In this document: piece by piece, positions 6,480 to 12,583 of the stretch | Layout: each line of letters starts with the position of its first letter | Position numbering within the stretch: position 1 is the stretch's first letter | Virus record (IMG/VR): IMGVR_UViG_3300005527_000128 | Span: 1-37,499 of that record | From: a virus | DNA: 37,499 nucleotides | Strand: one strand, 5' to 3' | The notes under the pieces: generated by a model | Database searches by the model: none | Told to the model about the DNA's origin: nothing | Seen by the model: only the letters and a program-made list of their open reading frames with translations | Program-made: the position numbers and the translations under genes

Positions 6480-7085
6480 GGGAATAAGTGTTTACACTTA
6501 TTTATATACAAAACACAGCTGTTATTAGTAGTGCTTCATTGCGCGAGGAGTAACACAATGATGTGGGAACCACAAAGCCTTTAGCGAGGTCTAAAAGTTC
6601 CAGTGTTATAGATAAAGAGATGAGCCGCTAAGCTCATTGTAGTTGTCTATAAAGATAGGTCTTTAGGGAATAACCTATCAAAGCGAAAAATCCTACAATT
6701 AATAAAAATAATTGTCTGCAAAAGAGGGCGCAATCCCTTAATCCCATTCATACAGGTTAGTAGTGCCAAACATCTTGGGGTAAAACTCAAAGTGTCTCGC
6801 AAGAGGATATGTTGAAGCTGTTGCAGCAGTGGATATATATCATCCTGAAGTTTAGAGACTTGCTATCTCGTAGACAGATGGATAGAATAATCGTATGAAG
6901 ACCCAAAAGGTCAAACAGTGTTAGTTCTGATGATGACTAACAGGCATAAGCATTGAACAGTTTAACAAGCTGGTTGACAGATTACATTACTAACTATAAT
7001 GTAAGTCAATGCACAATAGCAATAGATCTTGTCATTACGCTATTACTTTTTAATTCCAATAGGTGTATACACTTATTGTCTATTA
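6480..7085 (+). ncRNA. Large structured RNA candidate, about 600 nt
   Basis: A gene-free stretch contains a dense series of helices: AATAAGTG/CACTTATT (6483-6502), TCATTG/CAATGA (6536-6561), GTGG/CCAC (6563-6573), a 10-bp stem 6606-6615 with 6643-6652 enclosing ATGAGC/GCTCAT, GATAGGT/ACCTATC (6654-6679), GACC/GGTC (6900-6912), GTTAGT/ACTAAC (6920-6941), a 13-bp bulged stem at 6974-7009, and AATAGGTG/CACTTATT (7058-7077). The first and last hairpins are near copies. Size, GNRA-like loops and the nearby tmRNA recall the ROOL and GOLLD classes, but I cannot confirm membership. Confidence 0.6.
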
Positions 7086-7125
7086 TATATATTTCCTTAT
7101 TGCTTAACTATTAAAAATTTTTAAA

Positions 7126-7542
7126 ATGAAAAGATTTTATTTGGCTTTAACAATTGTAGTTGTAATATCTGCTGTAATAGCATTGATATTTATGACATTT
7201 AACTCTGACATTGACACAACTTGTGCTGTTAGAGATCGTTCTGATGTTTATTTAGATGACGAAGAATATCTGATCTATCCATCTGATAGTACAGATAAAT
7301 GGAATATTGTTTTTCCATCTGATGATTTATATGTAGATCTTAAACCTGAACAAATTGCATTGTTCTTAAAATCAGGCGAAATACCAAAAGACACAACTTG
7401 GGTTATTTATCCTCAATGTGAATATCAACTCACTATGGAAGATAATTATATTCTTATAGAAGATTTTGGTAGACCTATTGGTAAGATTCCATATAATAAA
7501 GCAGGCGATATTGGTAAACTATTATTAAAAGACAACGAATAA
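7126..7542 (+). CDS. Membrane-anchored protein with extracytoplasmic domain
   Basis: This 138-residue protein has an N-terminal hydrophobic helix at about 4-24 after MKR, so it is either cleaved or, more likely, anchored with the rest in the periplasm. The exported part is acidic with repeated YPSD/FPSDD segments and two Cys. It follows the large RNA. It could interfere with the cell envelope or exclude other phages; that is inference from location. Confidence 0.7.
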   Translation: MKRFYLALTIVVVISAVIALIFMTFNSDIDTTCAVRDRSDVYLDDEEYLIYPSDSTDKWNIVFPSDDLYVDLKPEQIALFLKSGEIPKDTTWVIYPQCEYQLTMEDNYILIEDFGRPIGKIPYNKAGDIGKLLLKDNE

Positions 7543-7552
7543 AAACAATTTT

Positions 7553-7735
7553 ATGAGTAAAACAATTTTATTAGCTAGTTCAATTATACTAGCTATTTTA
7601 ACGACAGTTATGATTTTCTTGTGCTTTTGTTTCTTAAACGCTAACAAAACTAGTTTAATTGTTATATGTACAATTAGTTTAGCAGGTTATTTAACAAGCG
7701 CACTTTATTTTCTTTCTTATAAAGAACAAAAATAA
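7553..7735 (+). CDS. Small two-helix membrane protein
   Basis: This 60-residue protein has hydrophobic helices at about 4-28 and 33-53, ending in YKEQK. It looks like a distant copy of the 5841 gene product. It starts 10 nt after the previous gene and probably sits in the inner membrane. Confidence 0.7.
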   Translation: MSKTILLASSIILAILTTVMIFLCFCFLNANKTSLIVICTISLAGYLTSALYFLSYKEQK

Positions 7736-7741
7736 AAAGTT

Positions 7742-7909
7742 ATGAAATACCTTATTTTTCTTCCAATTTACTGGGTTTATATGTTATTGCTATTCATAAT
7801 CGTAGGAATCATTTGCTTATGGGCATTTGATTTTAAGAAATTTGGACTTAGAACAAGAAATCTTAACCATGTTATTGGTTTTGGCTATTGGATAGGCGAT
7901 AGATTATAA
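7742..7909 (+). CDS. Small membrane protein, 55 aa
   Basis: ATG at 7742 gives MKYLIFLPIYWVYMLLLFII and continues to a TAA at 7907-7909. One long hydrophobic helix covers about residues 4-30, followed by a basic, aromatic tail with GFGYWIGDRL. Its position between two other membrane genes with short gaps supports it. Confidence 0.6.
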   Translation: MKYLIFLPIYWVYMLLLFIIVGIICLWAFDFKKFGLRTRNLNHVIGFGYWIGDRL

Positions 7910-7930
7910 AACTTAAAAATTTATTTGCAT

Positions 7931-8134
7931 ATGAAAATTAGTAAAAAACTAAAGGTGGCGCTGACATTAGCAGCGCTGCCTTTTTTGTTAGTCTGGGCTG
8001 GCTTTATTTTAACTGGTTTTGCTTTTAAACCACATGATATATTTCAATCAGGAGCATTTTGGGGTGGTTCAGTGATATATTGGACACTCTATATATGTAT
8101 GATTGGTGTAATTATTGAAGAAATAAAACAATAA
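7931..8134 (+). CDS. Small two-helix membrane protein
   Basis: The ATG at 7931 is chosen over an upstream TTG at 7925. The 67-residue product has a basic start MKISKKLK, hydrophobic helices at about 8-30 and 42-62, and a short charged tail IEEIKQ. This is the third or fourth tiny membrane protein in a row, a cluster likely to act on the host envelope. Confidence 0.7.
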   Translation: MKISKKLKVALTLAALPFLLVWAGFILTGFAFKPHDIFQSGAFWGGSVIYWTLYICMIGVIIEEIKQ

Positions 8135-8139
8135 AGTAT

Positions 8140-8460
8140 ATGACTATACAAAACAAATTCTATCAAACCGTCTTAGATGATCTAGGACGGTTTGTAGGTT
8201 ATAGGACAACCTTCAATGTTCCTAAACAATTTGTATTAGATACCTATGATTATTATATGAACATAGGTCGTAATTACTTTGTGGAGATTAAAACTCCTAA
8301 AATGAAATCTGCTAGACATATGTATTGCAAAATGTATAAAGATTTCCACATTATGTTGGAAGATGTTAAATATCTGCAAATAGATGTTAACAGATGGAAA
8401 GAAAAGCAATTACAAGAAAAACGTAAATTTTTAATTAATTCTTTAAGTGAAAAATTATGA
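8140..8460 (+). CDS. Hypothetical protein, 106 aa
   Basis: This soluble, basic and aromatic protein has a C-terminal helix KEKQLQEKRKFLINSL. It starts 5 nt after the membrane protein gene, and its stop overlaps the lipoprotein start (ATGA), so the two are translationally coupled. No family is recognised. Confidence 0.65.
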   Translation: MTIQNKFYQTVLDDLGRFVGYRTTFNVPKQFVLDTYDYYMNIGRNYFVEIKTPKMKSARHMYCKMYKDFHIMLEDVKYLQIDVNRWKEKQLQEKRKFLINSLSEKL

Positions 8461-8582
8461 AAAAAATAGTATTATCTTTAATGGTTATTATCTTTTTAAG
8501 TTCTTGTATGAGATATAAAGTAGAGTCATCATCGCCTAGTGGCTGTGGTGTTTGGTATCCTGCAGGAAAGTTTAACAAGTAA
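8457..8582 (+). CDS. Tiny lipoprotein, 41 aa
   Basis: The start overlaps the upstream stop as ATGA. The product begins MKKIVLSLMVIIFLSSC, a complete lipoprotein signal with lipobox and Cys17, followed by only 24 mature residues containing SGCG. It should be lipidated and kept in the inner or outer membrane. A second tiny lipoprotein at 9019 has the same design. Phage lipoproteins of this size often block superinfection; that role is inference here. Confidence 0.7.
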   Translation: MKKIVLSLMVIIFLSSCMRYKVESSSPSGCGVWYPAGKFNK

Positions 8583-8660
8583 GTACGAAGGTTGGGTGTC
8601 ACCTGAGAGCTCGTAAGAGAGAAAACACCAAATTCTTTTTAAACGGAGCTCATTTCTGCA

Positions 8661-8711
8661 CCCTAAACATAGCATATATATGTATTAATACTATGTTTAG
8701 GGGGCATTTTT
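8661..8711 (+). terminator. 12-bp hairpin terminator
   Basis: CCCTAAACATAG (8661-8672) pairs perfectly with CTATGTTTAGGG (8691-8702), followed by GGCATTTTT. The preceding 8583-8660 is non-coding and holds GGTGT/ACACC and a repeated GAGCTC, suggesting a small structured leader. Confidence 0.65.
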
Positions 8712-8731
8712 GAGCTATAAAATCATTTTTT

Positions 8732-9016
8732 ATGAGTAATGCAAATCAGTCTTTGGCACTAATGCTTGCCACAATCACACCGCGTGAAGTTCTTATTGAA
8801 CAACTTGAAGAATCTATTTCTGAGTTTAAAGAAGCAAAACTTCTTAATAAATCAGAAGAAGAAATGGATGACTTGTTTAGATCTCTTGCTGTAAGAGCAC
8901 ATCTTATTACTATTAATGTAATGACCAAAGGTAGTTTGGAAGGTGTGCAACATATTATGCAAAGAATGGATGAACTTGAAAGACAAGACAATTTTTTCAA
9001 AAAAAGTACTAATTAG
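8732..9016 (+). CDS. Helical hypothetical protein
   Basis: This 94-residue acidic protein is all helix (TPREVLIEQLEESISEFKEA, then EEEMDDLFRSLAVRAHLIT). It follows the hairpin terminator and precedes the second lipoprotein gene by 2 nt. There are no membrane or catalytic features. Confidence 0.7.
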   Translation: MSNANQSLALMLATITPREVLIEQLEESISEFKEAKLLNKSEEEMDDLFRSLAVRAHLITINVMTKGSLEGVQHIMQRMDELERQDNFFKKSTN

Positions 9017-9018
9017 TT

Positions 9019-9168
9019 ATGAAAAAGCTTTTATTGTTTCTTTTAGTTATTGTTTCTTTTTCTTCTTGCTTACGTGTAAGTTATCCCAGAAATAGTAGTA
9101 AGGGCTACGGCTGCAAAGGCAAAGAAAGCTGGAAACATATGGAAAAACGTATTAATAAACCTTATTAA
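9019..9168 (+). CDS. Tiny lipoprotein, 49 aa
   Basis: ATG at 9019 gives MKKLLLFLLVIVSFSSC with lipobox Cys17, followed by 32 mature residues that contain KGYGCKGK and a basic helix. It mirrors the lipoprotein at 8457 in signal length, in Arg two residues after the lipid Cys, and in a GC/GCG motif. It is likely a membrane-tethered host-interaction protein. Confidence 0.7.
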   Translation: MKKLLLFLLVIVSFSSCLRVSYPRNSSKGYGCKGKESWKHMEKRINKPY

Positions 9169-9178
9169 TTTATTTATT

Positions 9179-9370
9179 ATGATTAATTTATCAAAAAATG
9201 ATAATCCAAACTATTTTGATTTATCTAAAGATGATAATCAGTTAGAACCACCACCAGCTCAAGTTAATCTTGAGAATGGTAAGTCAATGTGGGTTATAGA
9301 TGGTTATCGTATTTGGGCTAAGTCTTATAAAGAAGCACTTGAATTGCTTCCACTTATTGAATCATTTTAA
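9179..9370 (+). CDS. Hypothetical protein, 63 aa
   Basis: A short Asn/Asp-rich N-terminus (LSKNDNPNYFDLSKDDNQ) with an imperfect internal repeat is followed by a compact domain GKSMWVIDGYRIWAKSYKEA. It starts 10 nt after the lipoprotein. The C-terminal half resembles small proteins that bind via a W-V-x-D-G-Y hairpin, but no family is certain. Confidence 0.6.
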   Translation: MINLSKNDNPNYFDLSKDDNQLEPPPAQVNLENGKSMWVIDGYRIWAKSYKEALELLPLIESF

Positions 9371-9371
9371 A

Positions 9372-9572
9372 ATGTTTTCTTATATGAAAAATAAGATAAG
9401 AACAATTCTTTTTGGAGAAAGAATAAAGGGGGAGAAACTTCCCCCTTTAAAACCATTAAAAGAAAGACCAATGAATGAAAAAGATTTCTTTAAATGGTGT
9501 AATGAACTAAATGTTAGTTCACAGTATGGTAGACAAAATGTTCATATAGATAATCTTAAAATCAATGGTTAA
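9372..9572 (+). CDS. Hypothetical protein, 66 aa
   Basis: The ATG at 9372 lies just after the previous stop, so it is preferred to upstream in-frame codons inside that gene. The product is basic (KNKIRTILFGERIKGEK) with a C-terminal helix EKDFFKWCNELN. It overlaps the next gene by 8 nt. Function is unknown. Confidence 0.55.
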   Translation: MFSYMKNKIRTILFGERIKGEKLPPLKPLKERPMNEKDFFKWCNELNVSSQYGRQNVHIDNLKING

Positions 9573-10128
9573 AACTACTTATGAATCATCATTTCACAAA
9601 AAAGTAGTTCAAAACATTGTTTTTAAAGATTTTAAAATGCGTAAGTTTAAAAAACTTATTGGTTTAGCAGGTCCAAATATATCTAGTTATTTACTTTTTA
9701 TAAAGAAAATGGGAATTAAACAAGCACATATATATGAAAATAATAATGAGCAAATTATTAATCAAGTGCTTGATTTTAAACCTATTATACCTACAACTGT
9801 AATATTTGAAGATATATTAAATGCGCCAGTTAAAGATGATACAATATATGATTTAGATTTTTGTTGTAGCATTTTAAACGCTAGAGAGCAAATTAAAAAG
9901 TTTAAAAACAATGCGATAATTACTTTATCAATTAGACCTTTTGGTTTGAAAAAAACAATTAATGAATTTTGTAAGCTTATTAGTAAAAATAAAACGGTAA
10001 TTAATTATAATACCAAGATAACTAATAGTTACAAAATGCATTTAATTATTCTTAGTAACAAAAAAATCTACGAGTGTTATCAGTATCGTGATAGCACATC
10101 AATGTTAACAATTAAACCTCAATTTTAA
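9565..10128 (+). CDS. Rossmann-like protein, possibly degenerate methyltransferase
   Basis: In this 187-residue protein, LIGLAGPNISSYLLFIKK followed by IYENN resembles motif I and the acidic motif II of SAM-dependent methyltransferases (GxxGPxxS, then a strand ending in Glu). VIFEDILNAP resembles the motif II/III strand, and DLDFCCSI sits where D/N-PP-Y would be, but the catalytic motif is missing. It may be an inactive or divergent nucleic-acid methyltransferase. It is very AT-rich. Assignment is tentative. Confidence 0.55.
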   Translation: MVKTTYESSFHKKVVQNIVFKDFKMRKFKKLIGLAGPNISSYLLFIKKMGIKQAHIYENNNEQIINQVLDFKPIIPTTVIFEDILNAPVKDDTIYDLDFCCSILNAREQIKKFKNNAIITLSIRPFGLKKTINEFCKLISKNKTVINYNTKITNSYKMHLIILSNKKIYECYQYRDSTSMLTIKPQF

Positions 10129-10137
10129 ATTAAAAAA

Positions 10138-10434
10138 ATGGCAACTAAATTAAAATTTTATACAAGTAGAGAAATTGCACACTTAAAAAGTATTGCAAAC
10201 TACCCAACTAAGCAACAAAAGATTGCAGCATTAAAACAATTTTCAGAAAAATTTGAAAGATCTTATAATGCTGTTTATATTAAATATCTCACTTTAACAA
10301 AACGTATAAATAACAAAACTGACAAAAGGTTAGTTAATAGATTATCTGTTAAAAAGGGTCAATTTAAAATACCTATTGAAAGTTGGAATATTAATAATGA
10401 AGATGGTAAATTATATTTTACTGTTAACTTCTAA
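10138..10434 (+). CDS. Putative helix-turn-helix DNA-binding protein
   Basis: This 98-residue basic protein has the spacing of a SANT/Myb-type or homeodomain-like unit: YTSREIAHLKSIANYPTKQQ, then ALKQFSEKFERSYNAVYIKY. A short C-terminal beta hairpin follows. It sits just before a structured non-coding segment. DNA binding is inferred from the helix pattern and basic charge. Confidence 0.6.
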   Translation: MATKLKFYTSREIAHLKSIANYPTKQQKIAALKQFSEKFERSYNAVYIKYLTLTKRINNKTDKRLVNRLSVKKGQFKIPIESWNINNEDGKLYFTVNF

Positions 10435-10444
10435 AGAAGCTGAG

Positions 10445-10690
10445 CTAGCTATTGCTAGATGGGTACATCCTTACCCTAAGCCATTGCAACTTAGGACTGA
10501 TCAACCATGGGTGTGTGCTACGACAGGATTCTAGCTAATCAGGGATGAACACCCTGTAATGGTGGATATTCAATCACTCCCAAGCCTGGGCTGCATTTAT
10601 GCGTATACTACCATATGTAGAGATTTAATCTGCTACAATTGACTAGTTACTGGGTATCACAAGAGGTGGGTTAAGCCTCTTATTTTTTAA
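10445..10690 (+). ncRNA. Structured RNA candidate ending in a terminator
   Basis: This gene-free stretch is more GC-rich than its surroundings. It contains hairpins CTAGC/GCTAG (10445-10458), GGGTA/TACCC (10461-10476), CCTAAG/CTTAGG (10475-10495, alternative to the former), CAGGG/CCCTG, and a 9-bp stem with one bulge at 10616-10637. It ends with AAGAGG/CCTCTT (10661-10681) and ATTTTTT, an intrinsic terminator only about 10 nt before the next start codon. Confidence 0.5.
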
Positions 10691-10699
10691 CTTTGTTGT

Positions 10700-10975
10700 A
10701 TGAGTAGAATTGAAAAAGGTTTTGGGATGGTAACATATGATGTTATGCGAGATCCTGAAATAAGCTTAAGAGAAAAAGCAATATATTCTTATTTATGTAC
10801 ATATGCTAATAGTAAAACTAATGAGCTATATGTAGGAATAAATAGAATTGCTGCAGAATGTGGAGTGGATCATTCTACAATTAAGAGAATCATCAAATCT
10901 CTAAAAGATAAAGGAATTATATCAAGAACATTAAGAGGTAATCTTAACAGTTCTATAACAGTTATATTAAAATAA
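10700..10975 (+). CDS. Replication-initiator-type winged helix protein
   Basis: This 91-residue protein matches the HTH_36/replisome organiser N-terminal pattern: VTYDVMRDPEISLREKAIYS, then IAAECGVDHSTIKRIIKSLKDKG as the helix-turn-helix. Such domains bind origin or operator DNA. Here only the DNA-binding half is present, without a DnaD-like C-terminal domain. It probably acts as a regulator. It starts straight after a terminator. Confidence 0.75.
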   Translation: MSRIEKGFGMVTYDVMRDPEISLREKAIYSYLCTYANSKTNELYVGINRIAAECGVDHSTIKRIIKSLKDKGIISRTLRGNLNSSITVILK

Positions 10976-10980
10976 TTGTT

Positions 10981-11225
10981 AGAAGGCCCCAATATAATAT
11001 CCAGATAATGTTTTGTAACGATTATTTGAGCTATTATAAGTGGATCAGGCCTTCTTAGTTATTGTCTGATGTTGAGAGCCTATAGTGTATTGACGTGACG
11101 CCACGGATGTACTATGACCAGTTAGTAGTGTCCTTGACATGATCATAATAGGCCTGGGAAAACACGAAGACTCAGTAGTAATGTGATCCTCCGCAGATAA
11201 CAAAGAACTATAGTCCTCAGCATAG
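10981..11225 (+). ncRNA. Structured RNA candidate with long irregular hairpin
   Basis: AGAAGGCC (10981-10988) pairs with GGCCTTCT (11048-11055). Inside it TATAATA/TATTATA and CAGATAAT/ATTATTTG stack into one long hairpin of about 23 pairs. The following 11070-11225 holds CGTG-ACGC-CACG inside ATAGT/ACTAT, and GCCTAT with ATAGGC at longer range. No coding frame is seen; base composition is richer in G and C than the neighbouring genes. Confidence 0.5.
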
Positions 11226-11229
11226 ACAT

Positions 11230-11260
11230 TTTGTTTTTTATTAAAAGTTGCCTATATTTG
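11230..11260 (+). promoter_or_regulatory. Bacteroidota-type sigma promoter
   Basis: TTTG at 11230-11233, a spacer of exactly 19 nt, and TATATTTG at 11253-11260 match the Bacteroidota consensus TTTG-N19-TAnnTTTG. The next start codon is at 11280, which leaves a leader of about 10-15 nt. This is the clearest host-type promoter in the window. Confidence 0.8.
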
Positions 11261-11279
11261 ATACATAAAACCAATTTTT

Positions 11280-11429
11280 ATGTACAAGTATGTAACTCAA
11301 AACATTTGTAAGGAAGGTAGTTCCTACAGAGTTCGTTATCAAAGAAATGGTAAACGCTATTCTAAATTTTTCTCTAAGCGTAAAGAAGCAATTGCTTATA
11401 GAAATAAAATGTTAGGAATGAGTTCTTAA
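11280..11429 (+). CDS. Tiny basic protein like an integrase arm-binding domain
   Basis: This 49-residue protein reads SSYRVRYQRNGKRYSKFFS and KRKEAIAYRNKML, the three-strand plus helix pattern of AP2 and tyrosine-recombinase N-terminal arm-binding domains. No catalytic recombinase domain follows, so it is a stand-alone DNA-binding module. It has its own host-type promoter and starts the transcript that probably reads into the tRNA-like and tmRNA genes. Confidence 0.65.
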   Translation: MYKYVTQNICKEGSSYRVRYQRNGKRYSKFFSKRKEAIAYRNKMLGMSS

Positions 11430-11479
11430 ATTATTATTAGTACTAATATTTAATCACAATTCAAAACAATTAAAAAAAG

Positions 11480-11532
11480 TTTTGGTTAGTAAGTTATGAT
11501 TAATGAAGGGGTTAGTACTAATTTTGGTTAGT
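11480..11532 (+). repeat. Direct repeats in front of the tRNA-like gene
   Basis: TTTTGGTTAGT occurs at 11480-11490 and 11522-11532; the second copy runs into the 5' end of the tRNA-like RNA. TTAGTACTAAT occurs at 11437-11447 and 11512-11522. These may mark an old duplication, a processing signal or an attachment-like site. Confidence 0.45.
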
Positions 11533-11620
11533 CAAGTGGCGGAATGTAGACGCTGAACAGAAGTGCATCATCTCAGTTATGAGTAAGGCGCAACATGCAG
11601 GTTCAAATCCTGTCTTGACA
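11531..11620 (+). tRNA. tRNA-like RNA, class II, non-canonical anticodon arm
   Basis: GTCAAG (11531-11536) pairs with CTTGAC (11614-11619), followed by A. The D-arm region TGGCGGAATGTAGACGC closely resembles tRNA-Leu, and the T-arm GCAGG-TTCAAAT-CCTGT is normal. The anticodon arm does not fold: the only 5-bp option, GCTGA/TCAGT (11552-11577), has a 16-nt loop and competes with the D stem. The acceptor has six pairs. It may be degenerate, interrupted, or used for something other than decoding, so no amino acid is assigned. Confidence 0.5.
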
Positions 11621-11628
11621 CAAAACAT

Positions 11629-11718
11629 TTGGATCATCGCCATCGTAAAGCATCACTGGAAGAGCTCCTATGGAGAAGTGAGATAGTCGAGTAAAACAGG
11701 AAACTGAAATTGATCCAA
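11629..11718 (+). ncRNA. Cloverleaf-like RNA between tRNA-like RNA and tmRNA
   Basis: TTGGATCA (11629-11636) pairs perfectly with TGATCCAA (11711-11718). Inside are CACT/AGTG enclosing CTCC-TAT-GGAG, and CAG-GAAA-CTG with a GNRA loop. The 90-nt size is tRNA-like, but there is no D-loop or T-loop signature. It probably belongs to the same transcript as its two neighbours. Confidence 0.45.
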
Positions 11719-11736
11719 TACGTTTTTTGAAATTAT

Positions 11737-12158
11737 GGGCCTGCCTGGTATTGACAGCAAAGAACAGGTAGTATCACATGCAAGGCCTGGCAGAGGTCAA
11801 ACAATCTGTCAAACAATAAAAGACAACTCTAACGTTGAGCTTTCTAATTACACTGTTGAGTCTCTGTTTGCAGAGCTTGAGTGTTCTGAGCTTGAATTAG
11901 CTTAATTAGACGGGTAGCTATACCTTGGAACAGAAAATAGTATATAGTCCCAAATTTCCTGGATTATTAGGACTTTAATAATATTAGAATCTAGGTGGTG
12001 GAGCTGTTCTAACCGCTGGTTAGTTCCTCATACGGTGCAAAAGTAAAGCTCATCCTTTACTTTAGTACAATAGTTGTCAAGCTATCTCTTGACTAAGCAT
12101 GTAAGAATGGTATTACAGGTGATTTGTTTGGACAGGGGTTCGACTCCCCTCAGGTCCA
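11737..12158 (+). ncRNA. ssrA: Phage-encoded tmRNA
   Basis: The tRNA-like ends are complete: GGGCCTG (11737-11743) pairs over seven bases with CAGGTCC (12151-12157), followed by A. The T-arm AGGGG-TTCGACT-CCCCT precedes it, and the 5' part has the D-loop-like CCTGGTATTGACAGC. The tag frame most likely starts at GAC 11822 and stops at TAA 11903-11905, coding a 27-residue peptide that ends in ELELA. Downstream segments can form pseudoknot stems, for example GTAAAG/CTTTAC. Encoded CCA is absent. tmRNA rescues stalled ribosomes together with SmpB. Length (422 nt) is slightly above average. Confidence 0.88.
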
Positions 12159-12230
12159 CTTAATTTTCATATAGCAAGCAAGGTATGTCCTGATGTTTCT
12201 ACATTGGGGCTTTTATTTTAATTTTATTTT

Positions 12231-12581
12231 ATGAAAAATAAAAAATATCTAGAAGAAGATAAGCCTGTAAGTAAACCAGGTAAAAAAAAATCCAAAGAAT
12301 GGATTGTAGAATATAAGTGGAAGTCATTAGAAGAATATAATAAATACCCTAAGAAATGGTATAGATCTGATGTATATTCAGAAGAGTGGAGATCTATTGC
12401 ATATAGTAATAAATTCCATACATCTAAGTCTGCTATACAATCAATAGATCAATTTATAAAAGTTGCAAAAGCTTATCATAAAAATGATCTTATGACGGGA
12501 TGGTATGATGACAAATTTGGTAAAGATTATAGAGTGAGAAATCTCAAGACAGGAGAAACAATTAATTATTTAAATGATTAA
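12231..12581 (+). CDS. Hypothetical basic protein
   Basis: This 116-residue protein has a Lys-rich N-terminus (KPGKKKSKEW) and an aromatic central region WKSLEEYNKYPKKWYRSDVY. It is the first gene after the tmRNA and has a long A/T leader. No family is recognised; charge suggests nucleic-acid contact. Confidence 0.7.
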   Translation: MKNKKYLEEDKPVSKPGKKKSKEWIVEYKWKSLEEYNKYPKKWYRSDVYSEEWRSIAYSNKFHTSKSAIQSIDQFIKVAKAYHKNDLMTGWYDDKFGKDYRVRNLKTGETINYLND

Positions 12582-12583
12582 CT

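Noticed and set aside
10688-10695. TAACTTTG as a promoter -7 box for the gene at 10700
   Set aside because: It is only 4 nt from the start codon, with no TTTG 19 nt upstream, so it is probably chance in A/T-rich DNA.
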